Assembly (NCBI RefSeq): GCF_014837045.1
Contig: NZ_JACSPR010000003.1
Location: forward strand, 1-64,000
Length of the DNA stretch: 64,000 bases
Direction: 5' to 3'
Origin: Corynebacterium gallinarum
Lineage (GTDB): Bacteria; Actinomycetota; Actinomycetes; Mycobacteriales; Mycobacteriaceae
Part shown: in pieces, positions 34,987-44,924 of the stretch
Position numbering within the stretch: the first letter of the stretch is position 1
Layout of the letters: each line of letters starts with the position of its first letter
Notes under the pieces: model-generated
Seen by the model: the letters and a program-made list of their open reading frames with translations, nothing else
What the model was told of the DNA's origin: nothing
Databases searched by the model: none
Translations under genes and position numbers: made by a program

Positions 34987-35604
34987 ATGACTGAAACCCA
35001 GAATCTCAAGGACGCCCTCGTCATCAACGAGGAGTCTCAGAACATCCTCTTCCGCGAGGCACGCACCGCCAACGCCTTCACCGACGAGCCAGTGACCGAC
35101 GAGCAGATCAACGCCATCTTCGACCTGGTCAAGTGGGCCCCGACCTCCATGAACAACCAGCCACTGCGCGTGGTGGTCATCCGTTCCGAGGAGGCCAAGG
35201 CACGCCTGCTGCCACACATGGCCGAGGGCAACCGTGAGAAGACCGCCAAGGCACCGGCCGTCGCCCTGCTGGCAGCCGACCTCGACTTCCACGAGGAGAT
35301 GCCACAGCTCTTCCCGCACTTCGAGGGTGCGCGCGACATGTTCGCCGCCGATGATCAGATGCGCGCCGCCACCGCCGAGCTCAACACCGGCCTGCAGATC
35401 GGTTACGCCATCATCGGTATCCGCGCAGCCGGCCTGGCCGCAGGCCCGATGACCGGTTTCGACGCCGATGCCATCTCCAAGGAGTTCTTCCCCGACGGCA
35501 AGCACCGCGTCATGGTGGCCATCAACATGGGCAAGCCAGCCGAGAACGCCTGGTACGACCGTCTCCCACGCCTGGCCTTCGAAGAGGTTGTGGAGACCCT
35601 CTAG
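34987..35604 (+). CDS. Nitroreductase-family protein, RutE/HadB-like
   Basis: 205 residues. FMN-binding patterns of the malonic-semialdehyde-reductase/NADH dehydrogenase subgroup: FREARTANAFTDEPVTDEQINAIFDLVKWAPTSMNNQPLRVVVI and the C-terminal AINMGKP. RutE relatives reduce malonic semialdehyde in pyrimidine breakdown, but no rut genes are adjacent, so a general NAD(P)H-dependent reductase is equally possible. Confidence 0.82.
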   Translation: MTETQNLKDALVINEESQNILFREARTANAFTDEPVTDEQINAIFDLVKWAPTSMNNQPLRVVVIRSEEAKARLLPHMAEGNREKTAKAPAVALLAADLDFHEEMPQLFPHFEGARDMFAADDQMRAATAELNTGLQIGYAIIGIRAAGLAAGPMTGFDADAISKEFFPDGKHRVMVAINMGKPAENAWYDRLPRLAFEEVVETL

Positions 35605-35620
35605 TCTCAGTTCCCCATAA

Positions 35621-35673
35621 GACAACGCAACACCCCTGTCCCCTCATTGAGGGGACAGGGGTGTTGCGTTGTC
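35621..35673. terminator. Very long perfect hairpin between convergent genes
   Basis: 35621-35645 pairs with 35649-35673: 25 uninterrupted base pairs with a 3-base loop. No T run follows on either strand. It lies between the stops of the nitroreductase gene and leuS, so a bidirectional terminator or transcript-end stabiliser is the likely role. Confidence 0.7.
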
Positions 35674-35688
35674 CAATGGTGAGCCAGG

Positions 35689-38562
35689 TTATTTCACCAC
35701 GAGGTTGACCATGCGGCCCGGGATGACGATCTGCTTGACCAGGTTCTTGCCTTCGATCTGGGGGGCGATCTTCTCGTCGGCAAGCGCGACCTCGATGATC
35801 TGCTCCTGGGAGGCGTCGGCGGCTACGGTGATGCGGCTGCGGACCTTGCCGTTGATCTGGACGGGCAGTTCGACCTCATCGTCGGTGAGCCACTTCTCCT
35901 CGAAGGTGGGGAAGGGCTCGTAGGTGACGGTGTCGGTGTGGCCGAGTTTCTTCCACAGTTCCTCCGCGATGTGCGGGGCGACGGGGGAGACCATGACCAC
36001 CAGCGGCAGGACCGCACCGGTCGGGATGGTGTCGGGGTAGGTCTTGGTGAGGTAGTTGACGTACTCGATGAGCTTGGCCACCACGGTGTTCACCCGCAGG
36101 TTGGCGTAATCATCGCGCACACCGGCGATGGTGCGGTGCAGGTGCTTGTTGTCCTCATCGGTCAGTGCCTCATCGCGGGTGAGGGCCTCGCCGGTGTTCT
36201 CGTCCACGATCAGGCGCCACAGGCGCTGCAGGAAGCGCTGCGCACCCACCACGTCCTTGGTGGCCCACGGGCGTGAGGTGTCGAGCGGTCCCATGGACAT
36301 CTCGTACACGCGCAGGGTGTCCGCACCGTAGTTGTTGCAGATGTCATCCGGTGCGACGGCGTTCTTCAGGGACTTGCCCATCTTGCCGTATTCCTGGGTG
36401 ACCTCCTCGCCCTGGTAGAAGAACTTGCCGTCCTTTTCCTCCACTTCCTCAGCCGGGACGTACACGCCACGGGAGTCGGTGTAGGCGAAGGCCTGGATGT
36501 ATCCCTGGTTGTACAGGCGGCGGTAGGGCTCCTTCGAGGTGACATACCCCAGGTCGAAGAGGACCTTGTGCCAGAAACGGGAGTACAGCAGGTGCAGGAC
36601 GGCGTGCTCGACGCCACCGACGTAGAGGTCCACACCGCCGGGATCGTTGGGGCCGTGGACATCCGGGCGGGGGCCGGTCCAGTAGGCCTCGTTCTCCAGG
36701 TTGCAGAACTGGTCATCATTGGTGGGGTCGATATAACGCAGCTGGTACCAGGAGGAACCGGCCCACTGCGGCATGACGTTGGTGTCGCGGGTGTACTTCT
36801 TCACGCCGTCGCCGAGGTCGAGTTCCACCTCCACCCACTCGCGGGCCTTGGCCAGGGGCGGGGAGGGCTCGGAATCGGCATCCTCCGGGTCGAAGGAGAC
36901 CGGCTTGTAGTCCTCGACCTCGGGCAGCTCGACGGGCAGCATCGACTCGGGCAGGGCGTGGGCCACACCGTCCTCGTCGTAGACCACCGGGAAGGGCTCA
37001 CCCCAGTAGCGCTGACGGGCGAACAGCCAGTCGCGCAGCTTGTACTGGATGGTGCCGCGTCCGAGCTGCTTCTCCTCCAGCCATTCGATGGTGCGTGCAA
37101 CCGCATCCGCCATGGCCAGACCATTGATGTCCAGTCCCTGGTCATTGGCGGAGTTGACGGACTCGCCGGAGGCGGTGAAGGCGGCCTCGGCGATGTTGCC
37201 GCCGGCGACGACCTCGACGATCGGCAGGCCGAAAACGGTGGCGAACTCGTAGTCGCGGTCATCGTGGGCAGGAACGGCCATGATGGCGCCGGTGCCGTAA
37301 CCGGTGAGCACGTAGTCGGCGATGAAGACGGGGATCTGCTCACCGTTGACCGGGTTTGTGGCGTGCACGCCCAGGAAGACACCGGTCTTGTCCTTGTTCT
37401 CCTGGCGTTCCAGGTCGGACTTGGCGGCGATGGAGGCGCGGTAGGCGGCCACGGCCTCAGCCGGGGTGGCCTGGCCGTTGGTCCAGCGGGGGTCGACACC
37501 CTCGTAGGAACCCGAACTGCGGGCGACGAGGACGTCGACAAGCTCATGCTCAGGCGCCAGCACCATGTAGGTGGCGCCGAAGAGGGTGTCGGGGCGCGTG
37601 GTGAATACGGTGATGGTTTCGTCGGCGGCGGTGAAATCCACCTCTGCGCCACGGGAGCGGCCGATCCAGTTGCGCTGCATGGCCTTGACCTTCTCCGGCC
37701 AGTCGAGCAGCTCCAGATCATCGATCAGACGGTCGGAGTAGGCGGTGATGCGCATCATCCACTGGGAGAGGTTCTTGCGGAACACCGGGAAATTACCGCG
37801 CTCGGAGCGCCCGTCGCCGGTGACCTCCTCATTGGCCAGCACGGTGCCCAGACCCGGGCACCAGTTCACAGTGGAGTTGGAGCGGTAGACCAGGCGGAAC
37901 TCGTCGACGGCAAGCTGCTTTGCGACGCGATCCAGCCCGTTGTAATCAGCACCGTCCCGGGTGGCGATCTCGCCGGATTCGAGCAGGGGGATCAGCTCGG
38001 AGATCGGGCGTGCCTTCTGCTGCTTCTCATCGAACCAGGAGTTGAAGATCTGCAGGAAGATCCACTGGGTCCACTTGTAGAACTCCGGGTCGGTGGAGGC
38101 GACGGCGCGACGCGGATCATGGCCCAGGCCGAGCGCACCGAGCTGGCGCTTCATGTTCTCGATATTGGCCATGGTGGTGGTACGCGGGTGGGTACCGGTC
38201 TGGATGGCGTACTGCTCCGCCGGCAGGCCGAAGGCATCATAGCCCAGGGTGTGCAGGACGTTCTTGCCCAGCATGCGGTTGTAGCGGGCGAAAACATCCG
38301 TGGCGATGTACCCCAGCGGGTGGCCCACATGCAGGCCGGCACCGGAGGGGTAGGGGAACATATCCTGGACAAACAGCTTGTCCTCGGGAAGCTCACGACC
38401 GTCCTCCGGTGCCAGATCACCCACCGGGTTCGGCGCGTTGAAGGTGCCCTTGTCGGTCCAGTAATTCTGCCACTCACGCTCAATCGCATTCGCCAGCTCC
38501 GGGGTGTACCGGTAGGCCAGTGACTGTGCGGAAGAAGAGGTGCCCTCGCTCGGATTCGTCAT
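35689..38562 (-). CDS. leuS: Leucyl-tRNA synthetase
   Basis: 957 residues, full length. Class I signature as [14 protein letters not shown] near residue 75, large CP1 editing domain ([19 protein letters not shown]), KMSKS loop as KMGKS near residue 727, and anticodon-binding and C-terminal domains ([14 protein letters not shown]). It charges tRNA-Leu. Monocistronic. Confidence 0.98.
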   Translation of the reverse strand: MTNPSEGTSSSAQSLAYRYTPELANAIEREWQNYWTDKGTFNAPNPVGDLAPEDGRELPEDKLFVQDMFPYPSGAGLHVGHPLGYIATDVFARYNRMLGKNVLHTLGYDAFGLPAEQYAIQTGTHPRTTTMANIENMKRQLGALGLGHDPRRAVASTDPEFYKWTQWIFLQIFNSWFDEKQQKARPISELIPLLESGEIATRDGADYNGLDRVAKQLAVDEFRLVYRSNSTVNWCPGLGTVLANEEVTGDGRSERGNFPVFRKNLSQWMMRITAYSDRLIDDLELLDWPEKVKAMQRNWIGRSRGAEVDFTAADETITVFTTRPDTLFGATYMVLAPEHELVDVLVARSSGSYEGVDPRWTNGQATPAEAVAAYRASIAAKSDLERQENKDKTGVFLGVHATNPVNGEQIPVFIADYVLTGYGTGAIMAVPAHDDRDYEFATVFGLPIVEVVAGGNIAEAAFTASGESVNSANDQGLDINGLAMADAVARTIEWLEEKQLGRGTIQYKLRDWLFARQRYWGEPFPVVYDEDGVAHALPESMLPVELPEVEDYKPVSFDPEDADSEPSPPLAKAREWVEVELDLGDGVKKYTRDTNVMPQWAGSSWYQLRYIDPTNDDQFCNLENEAYWTGPRPDVHGPNDPGGVDLYVGGVEHAVLHLLYSRFWHKVLFDLGYVTSKEPYRRLYNQGYIQAFAYTDSRGVYVPAEEVEEKDGKFFYQGEEVTQEYGKMGKSLKNAVAPDDICNNYGADTLRVYEMSMGPLDTSRPWATKDVVGAQRFLQRLWRLIVDENTGEALTRDEALTDEDNKHLHRTIAGVRDDYANLRVNTVVAKLIEYVNYLTKTYPDTIPTGAVLPLVVMVSPVAPHIAEELWKKLGHTDTVTYEPFPTFEEKWLTDDEVELPVQINGKVRSRITVAADASQEQIIEVALADEKIAPQIEGKNLVKQIVIPGRMVNLVVK

Positions 38563-38676
38563 GGTTAGACAGTGTAGTAGAGGGACCGGACACGGGATAT
38601 TCCGGGCAGTTTTTTCCTAGGAAGCAGGTCGGCAGTATTAACCTGCATTCCCCTCGACTTATATCTATCCTTTTAT

Positions 38677-38697
38677 AGAACGAGGGCGGGTCGTTCT
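38677..38697. promoter_or_regulatory. Inverted repeat upstream of the CodA-like gene
   Basis: AGAACGA-N7-TCGTTCT, overlapping a TTTTATAGAA -10-like stretch, 50 bases upstream of the deaminase start. Candidate operator. Confidence 0.35.
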
Positions 38698-38748
38698 GTG
38701 CCCGCCGACCACACTGATTCCGGGACCAACTGAAGAAACTGGGACATC

Positions 38749-40026
38749 ATGCATATTCTCAACGCACGCCTCCGTGGCAGGACAGCACTGGTGGATATCG
38801 AGATCGAGGGTGAGCGGATCACCCGGATCACACCCGCTCCCGAGGCCCGGGAGCATGCCCCACACCCCAGGGACTACGATGCAGCCGGACGTCTGGTCAC
38901 GCCGCAGTTCGTGGAAGCTCACATCCACCTGGACTACGCCAACACCGAGGGTGTTCCCCGCGAGAACGAATCCGGCACCCTCTTCGAGGCCATCGATATC
39001 TGGAGTGAGCGCAAACGCCTGGGACTCCACACCAAGGAGGACATCAAGACCAGGGCGCTCGCCGCCGCACGCCGGGCAGCCGAACACGGCGTGGGCTTCA
39101 TCCGGACCCACGTGGATGTGACAGACCCATCCTTCGCAGGTTTTGAGGCCCTCGCAGAACTCCGCGATGAGATCAGACCGTGGTGCGACCTGCAGATCGT
39201 CGCCTTCCCCCAGAACGGGATCTACGCCTTCGACGGCGGCGACACGCTCATGGAGCGTGCCCTGGACGCCGGTGCCGATGTGGTCGGTGGCATCCCACAC
39301 CTGGAACCGACCCGCGAGGCGGGTGTGGCCTCCCTTGCGTGGCTTTTCGACCTGGCCGAGAAACACTCCGCCCCCATTGACGTGCACACCGATGAGATCG
39401 ACGATCCACACTCCCGCTTCGTGGAGGTCATGGCCGCAGAGGCCACCAAACGGAGCATGGGGGAGCAGACGGTGATCTCCCATTCCGTCGCCATGGCGTA
39501 CTACTCACCCGGGTACATCGCCCGCCTCATGCCCAAACTGGCCGCCTCCAAGGTCCGTTTCGCCGTGTGCCCCAATGAGAACCTCCACCTGCAGGGGCTC
39601 GGATTCAGCGGTCCGGTCCCGCGCGGGGTCGCCCCGGTGAAGACCCTCACCGAATACGGCATCCCCGTCAGCTTCTGCCAGGATTCCATGAGCGACCCCT
39701 TCTACCCGATGGGGAACGGTGACCTGCTGCGGATCCTGGACTCCGGATTGCATGTGTCCCATATGCTCACGCCACAGCACCTCCCCACGGCGTTGGATTT
39801 CATCACCTCGAACCCGGCGGGAAATCTCGGGATGACTGATCACGACATCGCCGAGGGGCGGACAGCGAACCTGCTCGTCCTGGACGCCACCGATGATCGG
39901 GAGGCCGTACAGACGAAGGCAGCGGTGCTGTTGAGCATCCACCGGGGCACCGAGGTTCTGCGCCGGGAACCCACCGCCCCCACCTGGGCCATCGAGGGTG
40001 GGGCGCCCGGCTCCCCACGTGATTAG
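38749..40026 (+). CDS. Cytosine-deaminase-like amidohydrolase
   Basis: 425 residues of the CodA branch of amidohydrolases. Metal ligands: HIH (His58, His60), HTDEIDDP and SHSVAMAYY; the catalytic Asp lies in CQDSMSDPFYPMGNGDLLRIL, close to the HDDVFDPWYPLG of E. coli CodA. It would deaminate cytosine or a related ring. The substrate is uncertain because this superfamily varies. Strong RBS is not seen; ATG 38749. Confidence 0.85.
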   Translation: MHILNARLRGRTALVDIEIEGERITRITPAPEAREHAPHPRDYDAAGRLVTPQFVEAHIHLDYANTEGVPRENESGTLFEAIDIWSERKRLGLHTKEDIKTRALAAARRAAEHGVGFIRTHVDVTDPSFAGFEALAELRDEIRPWCDLQIVAFPQNGIYAFDGGDTLMERALDAGADVVGGIPHLEPTREAGVASLAWLFDLAEKHSAPIDVHTDEIDDPHSRFVEVMAAEATKRSMGEQTVISHSVAMAYYSPGYIARLMPKLAASKVRFAVCPNENLHLQGLGFSGPVPRGVAPVKTLTEYGIPVSFCQDSMSDPFYPMGNGDLLRILDSGLHVSHMLTPQHLPTALDFITSNPAGNLGMTDHDIAEGRTANLLVLDATDDREAVQTKAAVLLSIHRGTEVLRREPTAPTWAIEGGAPGSPRD

Positions 40027-40114
40027 GTGACAGGCACCGGTCTGAGGGCCCGCGGGCAGTAACCCAGCTCACCTGCCCTGGTGTCCGACCGACGCCGAAA
40101 CTAGACTCAGGACC

Positions 40115-40537
40115 ATGCTCAAACCCCTGTTCCTCGCCGTCGGACTGATCAGTCTGGCATTGGGGGCAGTGGGCATTTTTCTTCCCGTCATCCCCACCAC
40201 GCCCTTCATGCTGCTGGCGGCCTACTGCTTCGCCCGCAGTTCCGACCGGCTACACCGGTACCTGGTGAACCACCGGGTGTTCGGGGAGTACATCTCCAAC
40301 TACTACAACCACGCGATGACACCGCGCCACAAGGCCCGCACGCTGGTGTTGCTCTGGTTCGGCATCATTGTCTCCTGCATCCTCATCGGCGCCACGATCC
40401 CCTGGATCATCCTGCCGATCATCGCCGCCCTGGTGAGCATCCACATCATCCGCCTGAAACCCCGCCCGGAGGCCGCGCCGGAGCCCGGGGACGGTTCCAT
40501 CGATGACGCCCGCCCGACGGTTAAATCCTCCAGCTGA
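40115..40537 (+). CDS. DUF454 (YbaN-like) membrane protein
   Basis: 140 residues. N-terminal helices with the family pattern GAVGIFLPVIPTTPFMLLAAYCFARSSDRLHRYLVNHRVFG, then two further helices and a Pro/Asp-rich tail. Function unknown. TAGACT ends 7 bases before ATG 40115, a leaderless start. Confidence 0.88.
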   Translation: MLKPLFLAVGLISLALGAVGIFLPVIPTTPFMLLAAYCFARSSDRLHRYLVNHRVFGEYISNYYNHAMTPRHKARTLVLLWFGIIVSCILIGATIPWIILPIIAALVSIHIIRLKPRPEAAPEPGDGSIDDARPTVKSSS

Positions 40538-40561
40538 CCACCTGGCGGTCCGGGAGTTGGC

Positions 40562-40632
40562 ATTCAATCATTGGTGCAATTGATTCAATCAAAGTGCAGG
40601 GAACATTCCCATGATTGAATCATTAGATCAAA
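40562..40632. repeat. 71-bp direct repeat, left copy (with promoter and operators)
   Basis: 68 of 71 bases match the copy at 42333-42403. It holds a nested inverted repeat: TGATTCAATC (40581-40590) with GATTGAATCA (40613-40622) and, between them, GGGAACATTCCC. The -35 TTGAAT (40615-40620) of the following gene lies within it; the -10 TAAACT (40638-40643) lies just outside, 17 bases on. Confidence 0.9.
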
Positions 40633-40650
40633 GAGATTAAACTGCAGGTC

Positions 40651-42324
40651 ATGCACATAAAAGAACTCCGGGAAATCATCTCGCACGGGGAGAAGATCGA
40701 TGTCGAATTCAAACGGCGGCGGAGTTCACAAGACTTCAACGATACGGAACTGGTCCGAAACGTCGCCTGCCTGGCCAACGGGGAAGGTGGATTTTTACTC
40801 GTAGGCGTGGAAGATGACGGGTCAATCACTGGCTGTGCACCCTTCCACCCCAGATCGAACGAGACGGACCCCCGCAGGATTGAAGCACTGATTGCACACC
40901 AGACAATCCCCGCCCTTGCGACAACCGCCGAGGTACACACATTAGAGGGCCAGGAGATCCTGTGCGTTCATGTTCCCAAAGTGGAATCACCGGTTGCCAC
41001 CTCGAAAGGGGTCTATCAGAGACGGGCGTTAAGGATTGATGGGCAACCCGAGTGTGTTGCCATGGATCCGAGCTATCTGTTCAGCAGATACAATTCTGTC
41101 AACGCACGGGACTGGGCACGACTCGACGCTCCGGGGGCATCCCTGGAACATCTGGACCCGGAAGAATTTGAGCTCTTCCGACGTATGGTGCGTCAGCAAG
41201 GCGGGGATGGAGTTCTTGCGAACCTGAACAATGAAGAAACCCTCCGCGCCCTGGGTTTCTACAACGATGACCCCCACCCCGTGAAAAACGGGGCAATCCT
41301 TCTCTTCGGCACCCACGATTCGATTCGACGGTGGATACCCAATCACGAGATTATCCTGCAGGTGTTGGACGGTTCCGACATCAGACTGAATAAGCGGATC
41401 GTTTCCCCCTTGTTCAGCGCGATGAACGAAGTTGCCGAGCGTCTGGATGTTTATCGCATAGAAGAAGAAATAAACTCCGGACTGCTCCGGATAGCGTTAC
41501 CGAACCTCCCCGAGCGTGTAACCCGTGAAGCGGTGGCCAATGCACTGGTGCATCGTGATTACACGGCCCTGGGCGCAGTGAGAATCGTGTTGGACAACCA
41601 GAGCCTCAGCGTGACAAGCCCGGGGGGCCTGCCCCGCGGAGTCACCCTGGACACCCTGCTCAGCGCATCGACTCCCCGAAGTCCCGCCCTCGCTGATGCC
41701 TTCAAGCGGGCAGGGCTCGTGGACCGCGCAGGGCGTGGCATCCAGGTCATGTATCGCATTCTGCTGTCCGCTGGCCGTGCTGCCCCCGATTATTCAGCAA
41801 CCACTGATGACATGGTTTCCGTTGAGATACCGGTCACCGGATCGAACCTGGAATTCGCTCGTTTTGTCAATGACTGGCAGGAGAAGAAGGGCGAGTTGGG
41901 GGTTCTGGAACTTCGCCTTCTCCACCTGATACATACCGAGGGCCGTCTCACCATGGAGGAGATCATTGATCTTCTGCATGACACGCCCACGCGTCTGCGG
42001 CGCACGCTCAATCACCTGGCGGATACCTCCCTGATCGAGGTCATCGGCCGGGGTGGATCCAGAGAGTTCAGATTGGGCAGTGGTTTCTATGACATCGTCG
42101 GCCGTCGCCCCGATTTCATCCGTTCTCAGGTGATGAATGATGTGCGGGCCGAACAGCTCATTCTGGCTTATATCGGGGAGTACGGTTCCATCACTCGTGC
42201 CCAGGCCGCAGAGACATGTGGTTTAACGGGCCAGGCAGCATATCGAACCCTACGATCGCTCAATGAGCGGGGAGCAATCGTCAAGCAGGGTCAAACGAGA
42301 AATACCCACTACATTCTCCCCTGA
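40651..42324 (+). CDS. AlbA_2/Schlafen-type ATP-binding regulator with C-terminal helix-turn-helix
   Basis: 557 residues. N-terminal AlbA_2 domain (~1-120: VEFKRRRSSQDFNDTELVRNVACLANGEGGFLLVGVEDDG), a middle region, a GHKL/HATPase_c_4-like domain (~280-380: REAVANALVHRDYTALGAVRIVLDNQSLSVTSPGGLPRGV) and one or two winged-helix segments at the C-terminus. COG2865-type proteins are annotated as regulators or RecG-related; their biochemistry is poorly known. TAAACT ends 7 bases before ATG 40651. The gene is flanked by 71-bp direct repeats, and its base use is somewhat less GC-rich than its neighbours, suggesting acquisition as a unit. Confidence 0.85.
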   Translation: MHIKELREIISHGEKIDVEFKRRRSSQDFNDTELVRNVACLANGEGGFLLVGVEDDGSITGCAPFHPRSNETDPRRIEALIAHQTIPALATTAEVHTLEGQEILCVHVPKVESPVATSKGVYQRRALRIDGQPECVAMDPSYLFSRYNSVNARDWARLDAPGASLEHLDPEEFELFRRMVRQQGGDGVLANLNNEETLRALGFYNDDPHPVKNGAILLFGTHDSIRRWIPNHEIILQVLDGSDIRLNKRIVSPLFSAMNEVAERLDVYRIEEEINSGLLRIALPNLPERVTREAVANALVHRDYTALGAVRIVLDNQSLSVTSPGGLPRGVTLDTLLSASTPRSPALADAFKRAGLVDRAGRGIQVMYRILLSAGRAAPDYSATTDDMVSVEIPVTGSNLEFARFVNDWQEKKGELGVLELRLLHLIHTEGRLTMEEIIDLLHDTPTRLRRTLNHLADTSLIEVIGRGGSREFRLGSGFYDIVGRRPDFIRSQVMNDVRAEQLILAYIGEYGSITRAQAAETCGLTGQAAYRTLRSLNERGAIVKQGQTRNTHYILP

Positions 42325-42332
42325 TCATCCCT

Positions 42333-42403
42333 ATTCAATCATTGATTCAATTGATTCAATCAAAGTGCAGGGGACATTCCCATGATTGAATCATTAGATC
42401 AAA
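42333..42403. repeat. 71-bp direct repeat, right copy
   Basis: Near-identical to 40562-40632 but without a -10 box at the matching position. It lies downstream of both neighbouring genes, so it cannot be their promoter. ATTCAAT units repeat at 42333, 42345 and 42354. Confidence 0.9.
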
Positions 42404-42446
42404 CAGGGGTTGAGCAGCGTGCTCATTGTCGTGATGCCCGGGATGA

Positions 42447-42782
42447 TTACTCCTGCTCGAGCACCGGGTTCAACCGGGAGGTCGAGTTTCCATCACCGTC
42501 GAAGGGAATGATCGCCTCCAGGACCGCACGGTTGTCCAGGTAGGTAACGGAGAGATCATAGTGGGTCTGTAGAGTCATCCAGAACTGCGGATCAGGGCCA
42601 AGATAGGCAGCCAGGCGCAGAGCGGTGTCGGCTGTGATGGCGCGCTTGCCGTGGACGATCTCATTGATCCTGCGAGGGGGAACGCCGAGCGCGCGGGCGA
42701 GGCCATTCTGGGACAGACCCAGTGGCTCCATGAATTCCTCGAGCAGGATCTGGCCGGGCCTCATCGGACGATTCTTACCCAT
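42447..42782 (-). CDS. higA: HigA/VapI-family antitoxin-like regulator, no toxin adjacent
   Basis: 111 residues. Pattern RPGQILLEEFMEPLGLSQNGLARALGVPPRRINEIVHGKRAITADTALRLAAYLGPDPQFWMTLQTHYDL is the HigA addiction-module family, with a Cro-type helix-turn-helix. HigB normally precedes HigA, but the bases upstream (42783-42910) hold no HigB-like frame. RBS GGAGAGGAC. It may be an orphan antitoxin or a plain repressor. Adjacent to the repeat-flanked regulator. Confidence 0.85.
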   Translation of the reverse strand: MGKNRPMRPGQILLEEFMEPLGLSQNGLARALGVPPRRINEIVHGKRAITADTALRLAAYLGPDPQFWMTLQTHYDLSVTYLDNRAVLEAIIPFDGDGNSTSRLNPVLEQE

Positions 42783-42910
42783 GATGGTTGATGTCCTCTC
42801 CTCCGCAGTGACACGGGCCCACCAAGCTTCGCCTTCAGGAAATATGGTGCTTTAGGCCTCTGTCCTGCATCATAACGCGCTGTGTCATACCCCGCAGGGC
42901 CAAAAGCCCC

Positions 42911-43246
42911 CTATGACGCGTCGCGGGGGTGCACGCCGGGGAAGAGGGTCACCACCCCGTTGATCACCTGCACTGCATGGATCTGCGCCGCGATGCGTGC
43001 GGGGTAACGGACGGGTTCGCCCGACTCCAGGCAGAACTTCCCCTTATGGAGCCAGCACTCGACCACACCGTCCTCAACCCTGCTCTTCAGATGACTGGCA
43101 CCAACATGCGTGCAGGCATCATCGATGGCGTAGAACCGGTCCCCCTCGCGGAAGATCACGATGTCCAGTTCATAACCGGAATCCGCGGCAGGAATCAGAC
43201 GCCGGTCGCCATCGGGGAAGTCAATGAGTGCACAGATCTCGAGCAT
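42911..43246 (-). CDS. Rieske-type [2Fe-2S] ferredoxin
   Basis: 111 residues. Cluster ligands C-x-H (Cys45, His47 in CTHVGAS) and C-x2-H (Cys64, His67 in CWLHKGK). This is the small electron-transfer ferredoxin type that serves ring-hydroxylating oxygenases. No oxygenase large subunit or reductase is in the window. Its position just downstream of the gentisate genes, on the same strand, suggests a role in aromatic degradation, 97 bases after them. Confidence 0.85.
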   Translation of the reverse strand: MLEICALIDFPDGDRRLIPAADSGYELDIVIFREGDRFYAIDDACTHVGASHLKSRVEDGVVECWLHKGKFCLESGEPVRYPARIAAQIHAVQVINGVVTLFPGVHPRDAS

Positions 43247-43343
43247 GTGTGAACCTCACAGCTGTCGGGATGAAAGAAGAGACCCTCTCCGCGGGGAGCG
43301 GAGAAGATCTCATCAGTCTAACGGGTCACAGCGTGCGGGTTAC

Positions 43344-44078
43344 CTAGAGCCAGCGCGGGGGCTCTGGAACCTCACCGGTGGAGGAGGTGACGCCCTCGGC
43401 GCCGCGGCCGGCGGCGTAGCGGACGATGCCGGCAAGGCTGCCGGTCACCTCAACCACCGCACCGCCGTCGCCAGCCGGGGCGGCCGCGTAACGGTCACCG
43501 GTGGCTGCGTCGACAAGCACCAGGCCCTCGCCTGCACCCTGGCCGGCCCACTTTGCGGTGATCTCGGCGACGAGCGTGGTGAGGATGATCTCGGGGATGT
43601 CGCCGAAACCGGCGACGGCACCGAGGTCCACGGCGTGGATCCACACCTCGCGGGAACGCATCCACAGGGTCTCGCTGGCCGGGACGGTGCGTCCCTGCGC
43701 GGTGAGCACCTCGTGATCCCAGGCCTCCTCGGAGGACTCGCGCCAGTCAACGTCCAGGCGGGCAACGGAGTGCTCGTGGAGGTTGCGCAGGGCATCCGGA
43801 ATCAGCGTGGCACCGTAGGCGATCTCCTCGTTGCGGGCCTGCGGGGAGGAGTACATCGGGGTTTTCTCCCCGGTGTTCGCCCAGTGCATGAGGTTGCACA
43901 GCGCGATCGCGTTGTAGGCGACGTGCGCGACGATGTGGGAACGGGTCCAACCAGCGAGGTTGGTGTCCTCATCGAAGTCAGCGTTGTCGATCAGGGACAG
44001 CTGACGTGAGTAGTGGGACGTGCCCAGCCTTGCCAAGGTCAGCCGCTCGGAAAGCGGGAGATCGTGGAAAGTGCTCAT
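43344..44078 (-). CDS. nagL: Mycothiol-dependent maleylpyruvate isomerase
   Basis: 244 residues of the DinB-like MDMPI family. The residues known in the C. glutamicum enzyme are in place: His52 (GWTRSHIVAH), Glu144 and His148 (REVWIH). It isomerises maleylpyruvate to fumarylpyruvate using mycothiol. Its ATG overlaps the stop of the hydrolase gene (TAATG), so they are translationally coupled. Confidence 0.95.
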   Translation of the reverse strand: MSTFHDLPLSERLTLARLGTSHYSRQLSLIDNADFDEDTNLAGWTRSHIVAHVAYNAIALCNLMHWANTGEKTPMYSSPQARNEEIAYGATLIPDALRNLHEHSVARLDVDWRESSEEAWDHEVLTAQGRTVPASETLWMRSREVWIHAVDLGAVAGFGDIPEIILTTLVAEITAKWAGQGAGEGLVLVDAATGDRYAAAPAGDGGAVVEVTGSLAGIVRYAAGRGAEGVTSSTGEVPEPPRWL

Positions 44079-44917
44079 TACTCGAACACCGTCTTGTTCT
44101 CGACGTTGCCCAGGCCCTCGATCTCAACCTTCACGGTCTCGCCGTCACCGATGTAACGCTTTGGGTCGCGGGCGTGGCCGACACCACCCGGGGTGCCGGT
44201 GACGATGACGTCGCCTGCATCCAGTGGGTAGATGTGGGTGATGTACTCGATCAGCTTCTCAGGGCTGAAGACCAGGTCATTGGTCGGGGTGGACTGCATC
44301 TTCTCGCCCTCGAGGTAGGTGGCCAGCTCGCCACCGAACTCGAAGGACTCAGGGGTGGTCATCCAGGGACCGAAACCGGCAGACTTCTCAAACGACTTGC
44401 CCTGGTGCCACTGCGGGGAGGCGGCAGGCGCACGGTACTGGAAGTCACGCATGGTGTAGTCGTTCATGACGGCGTAACCGGCGATGTACTCCTTGGCGTC
44501 GGCCTCCTTGACGCGGCGTGCGCGCTTGGAGATGACAACCGCCAGCTCACCTTCCCAGTCGAGAGCCTCGTTGGCCCACTCCGGGACGACAACATCGTCG
44601 TAGGGACCGACCAGGGCATCCGGGTACTTCACGAACAGGGTCGGATCGGTGGGCAGGTTACGGCCCATCTCCTTGATGTGGTTGGCGTAGTTCAGACCAA
44701 CGCACACGATCTTCTTCGGAGCAGGAACAACTGCATCCAGGTCCTTCTTGTCGAAGGTGACCTCCTCGCCGGAGGCCTTCTCGGCGAGGTCGCGCCAGTT
44801 GCTCTCCTGCAGCAGCTCGCCGACGTTGGCGTAACCCTCGATCGGGGTTGCGGTGGTTTCGGTCTCGACGCGCGCGGCGATGGTGGAGCCGTTGGTACGA
44901 ATTGTTGCTAGACGCAT
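44078..44917 (-). CDS. nagK: Fumarylpyruvate hydrolase (FAH family)
   Basis: 279 residues. FAH core motifs: [32 protein letters not shown] (metal Glu), [14 protein letters not shown] and [13 protein letters not shown]. It splits fumarylpyruvate into fumarate and pyruvate, the last step of the gentisate route. ATG 44917 ([10 protein letters not shown]) starts 7 bases after the dioxygenase stop; longer starts overlap that gene. Confidence 0.94.
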   Translation of the reverse strand: MRLATIRTNGSTIAARVETETTATPIEGYANVGELLQESNWRDLAEKASGEEVTFDKKDLDAVVPAPKKIVCVGLNYANHIKEMGRNLPTDPTLFVKYPDALVGPYDDVVVPEWANEALDWEGELAVVISKRARRVKEADAKEYIAGYAVMNDYTMRDFQYRAPAASPQWHQGKSFEKSAGFGPWMTTPESFEFGGELATYLEGEKMQSTPTNDLVFSPEKLIEYITHIYPLDAGDVIVTGTPGGVGHARDPKRYIGDGETVKVEIEGLGNVENKTVFE

Positions 44918-44924
44918 ATTGGTT

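Noticed and set aside
36568..38523. 651-codon frame antisense to leuS
   Set aside because: Shadow of leuS; low-complexity Val/Gly/Asp composition and no domain.
42783..42910. HigB toxin gene upstream of higA
   Set aside because: Only frames of under 20 codons are present and none resembles HigB.
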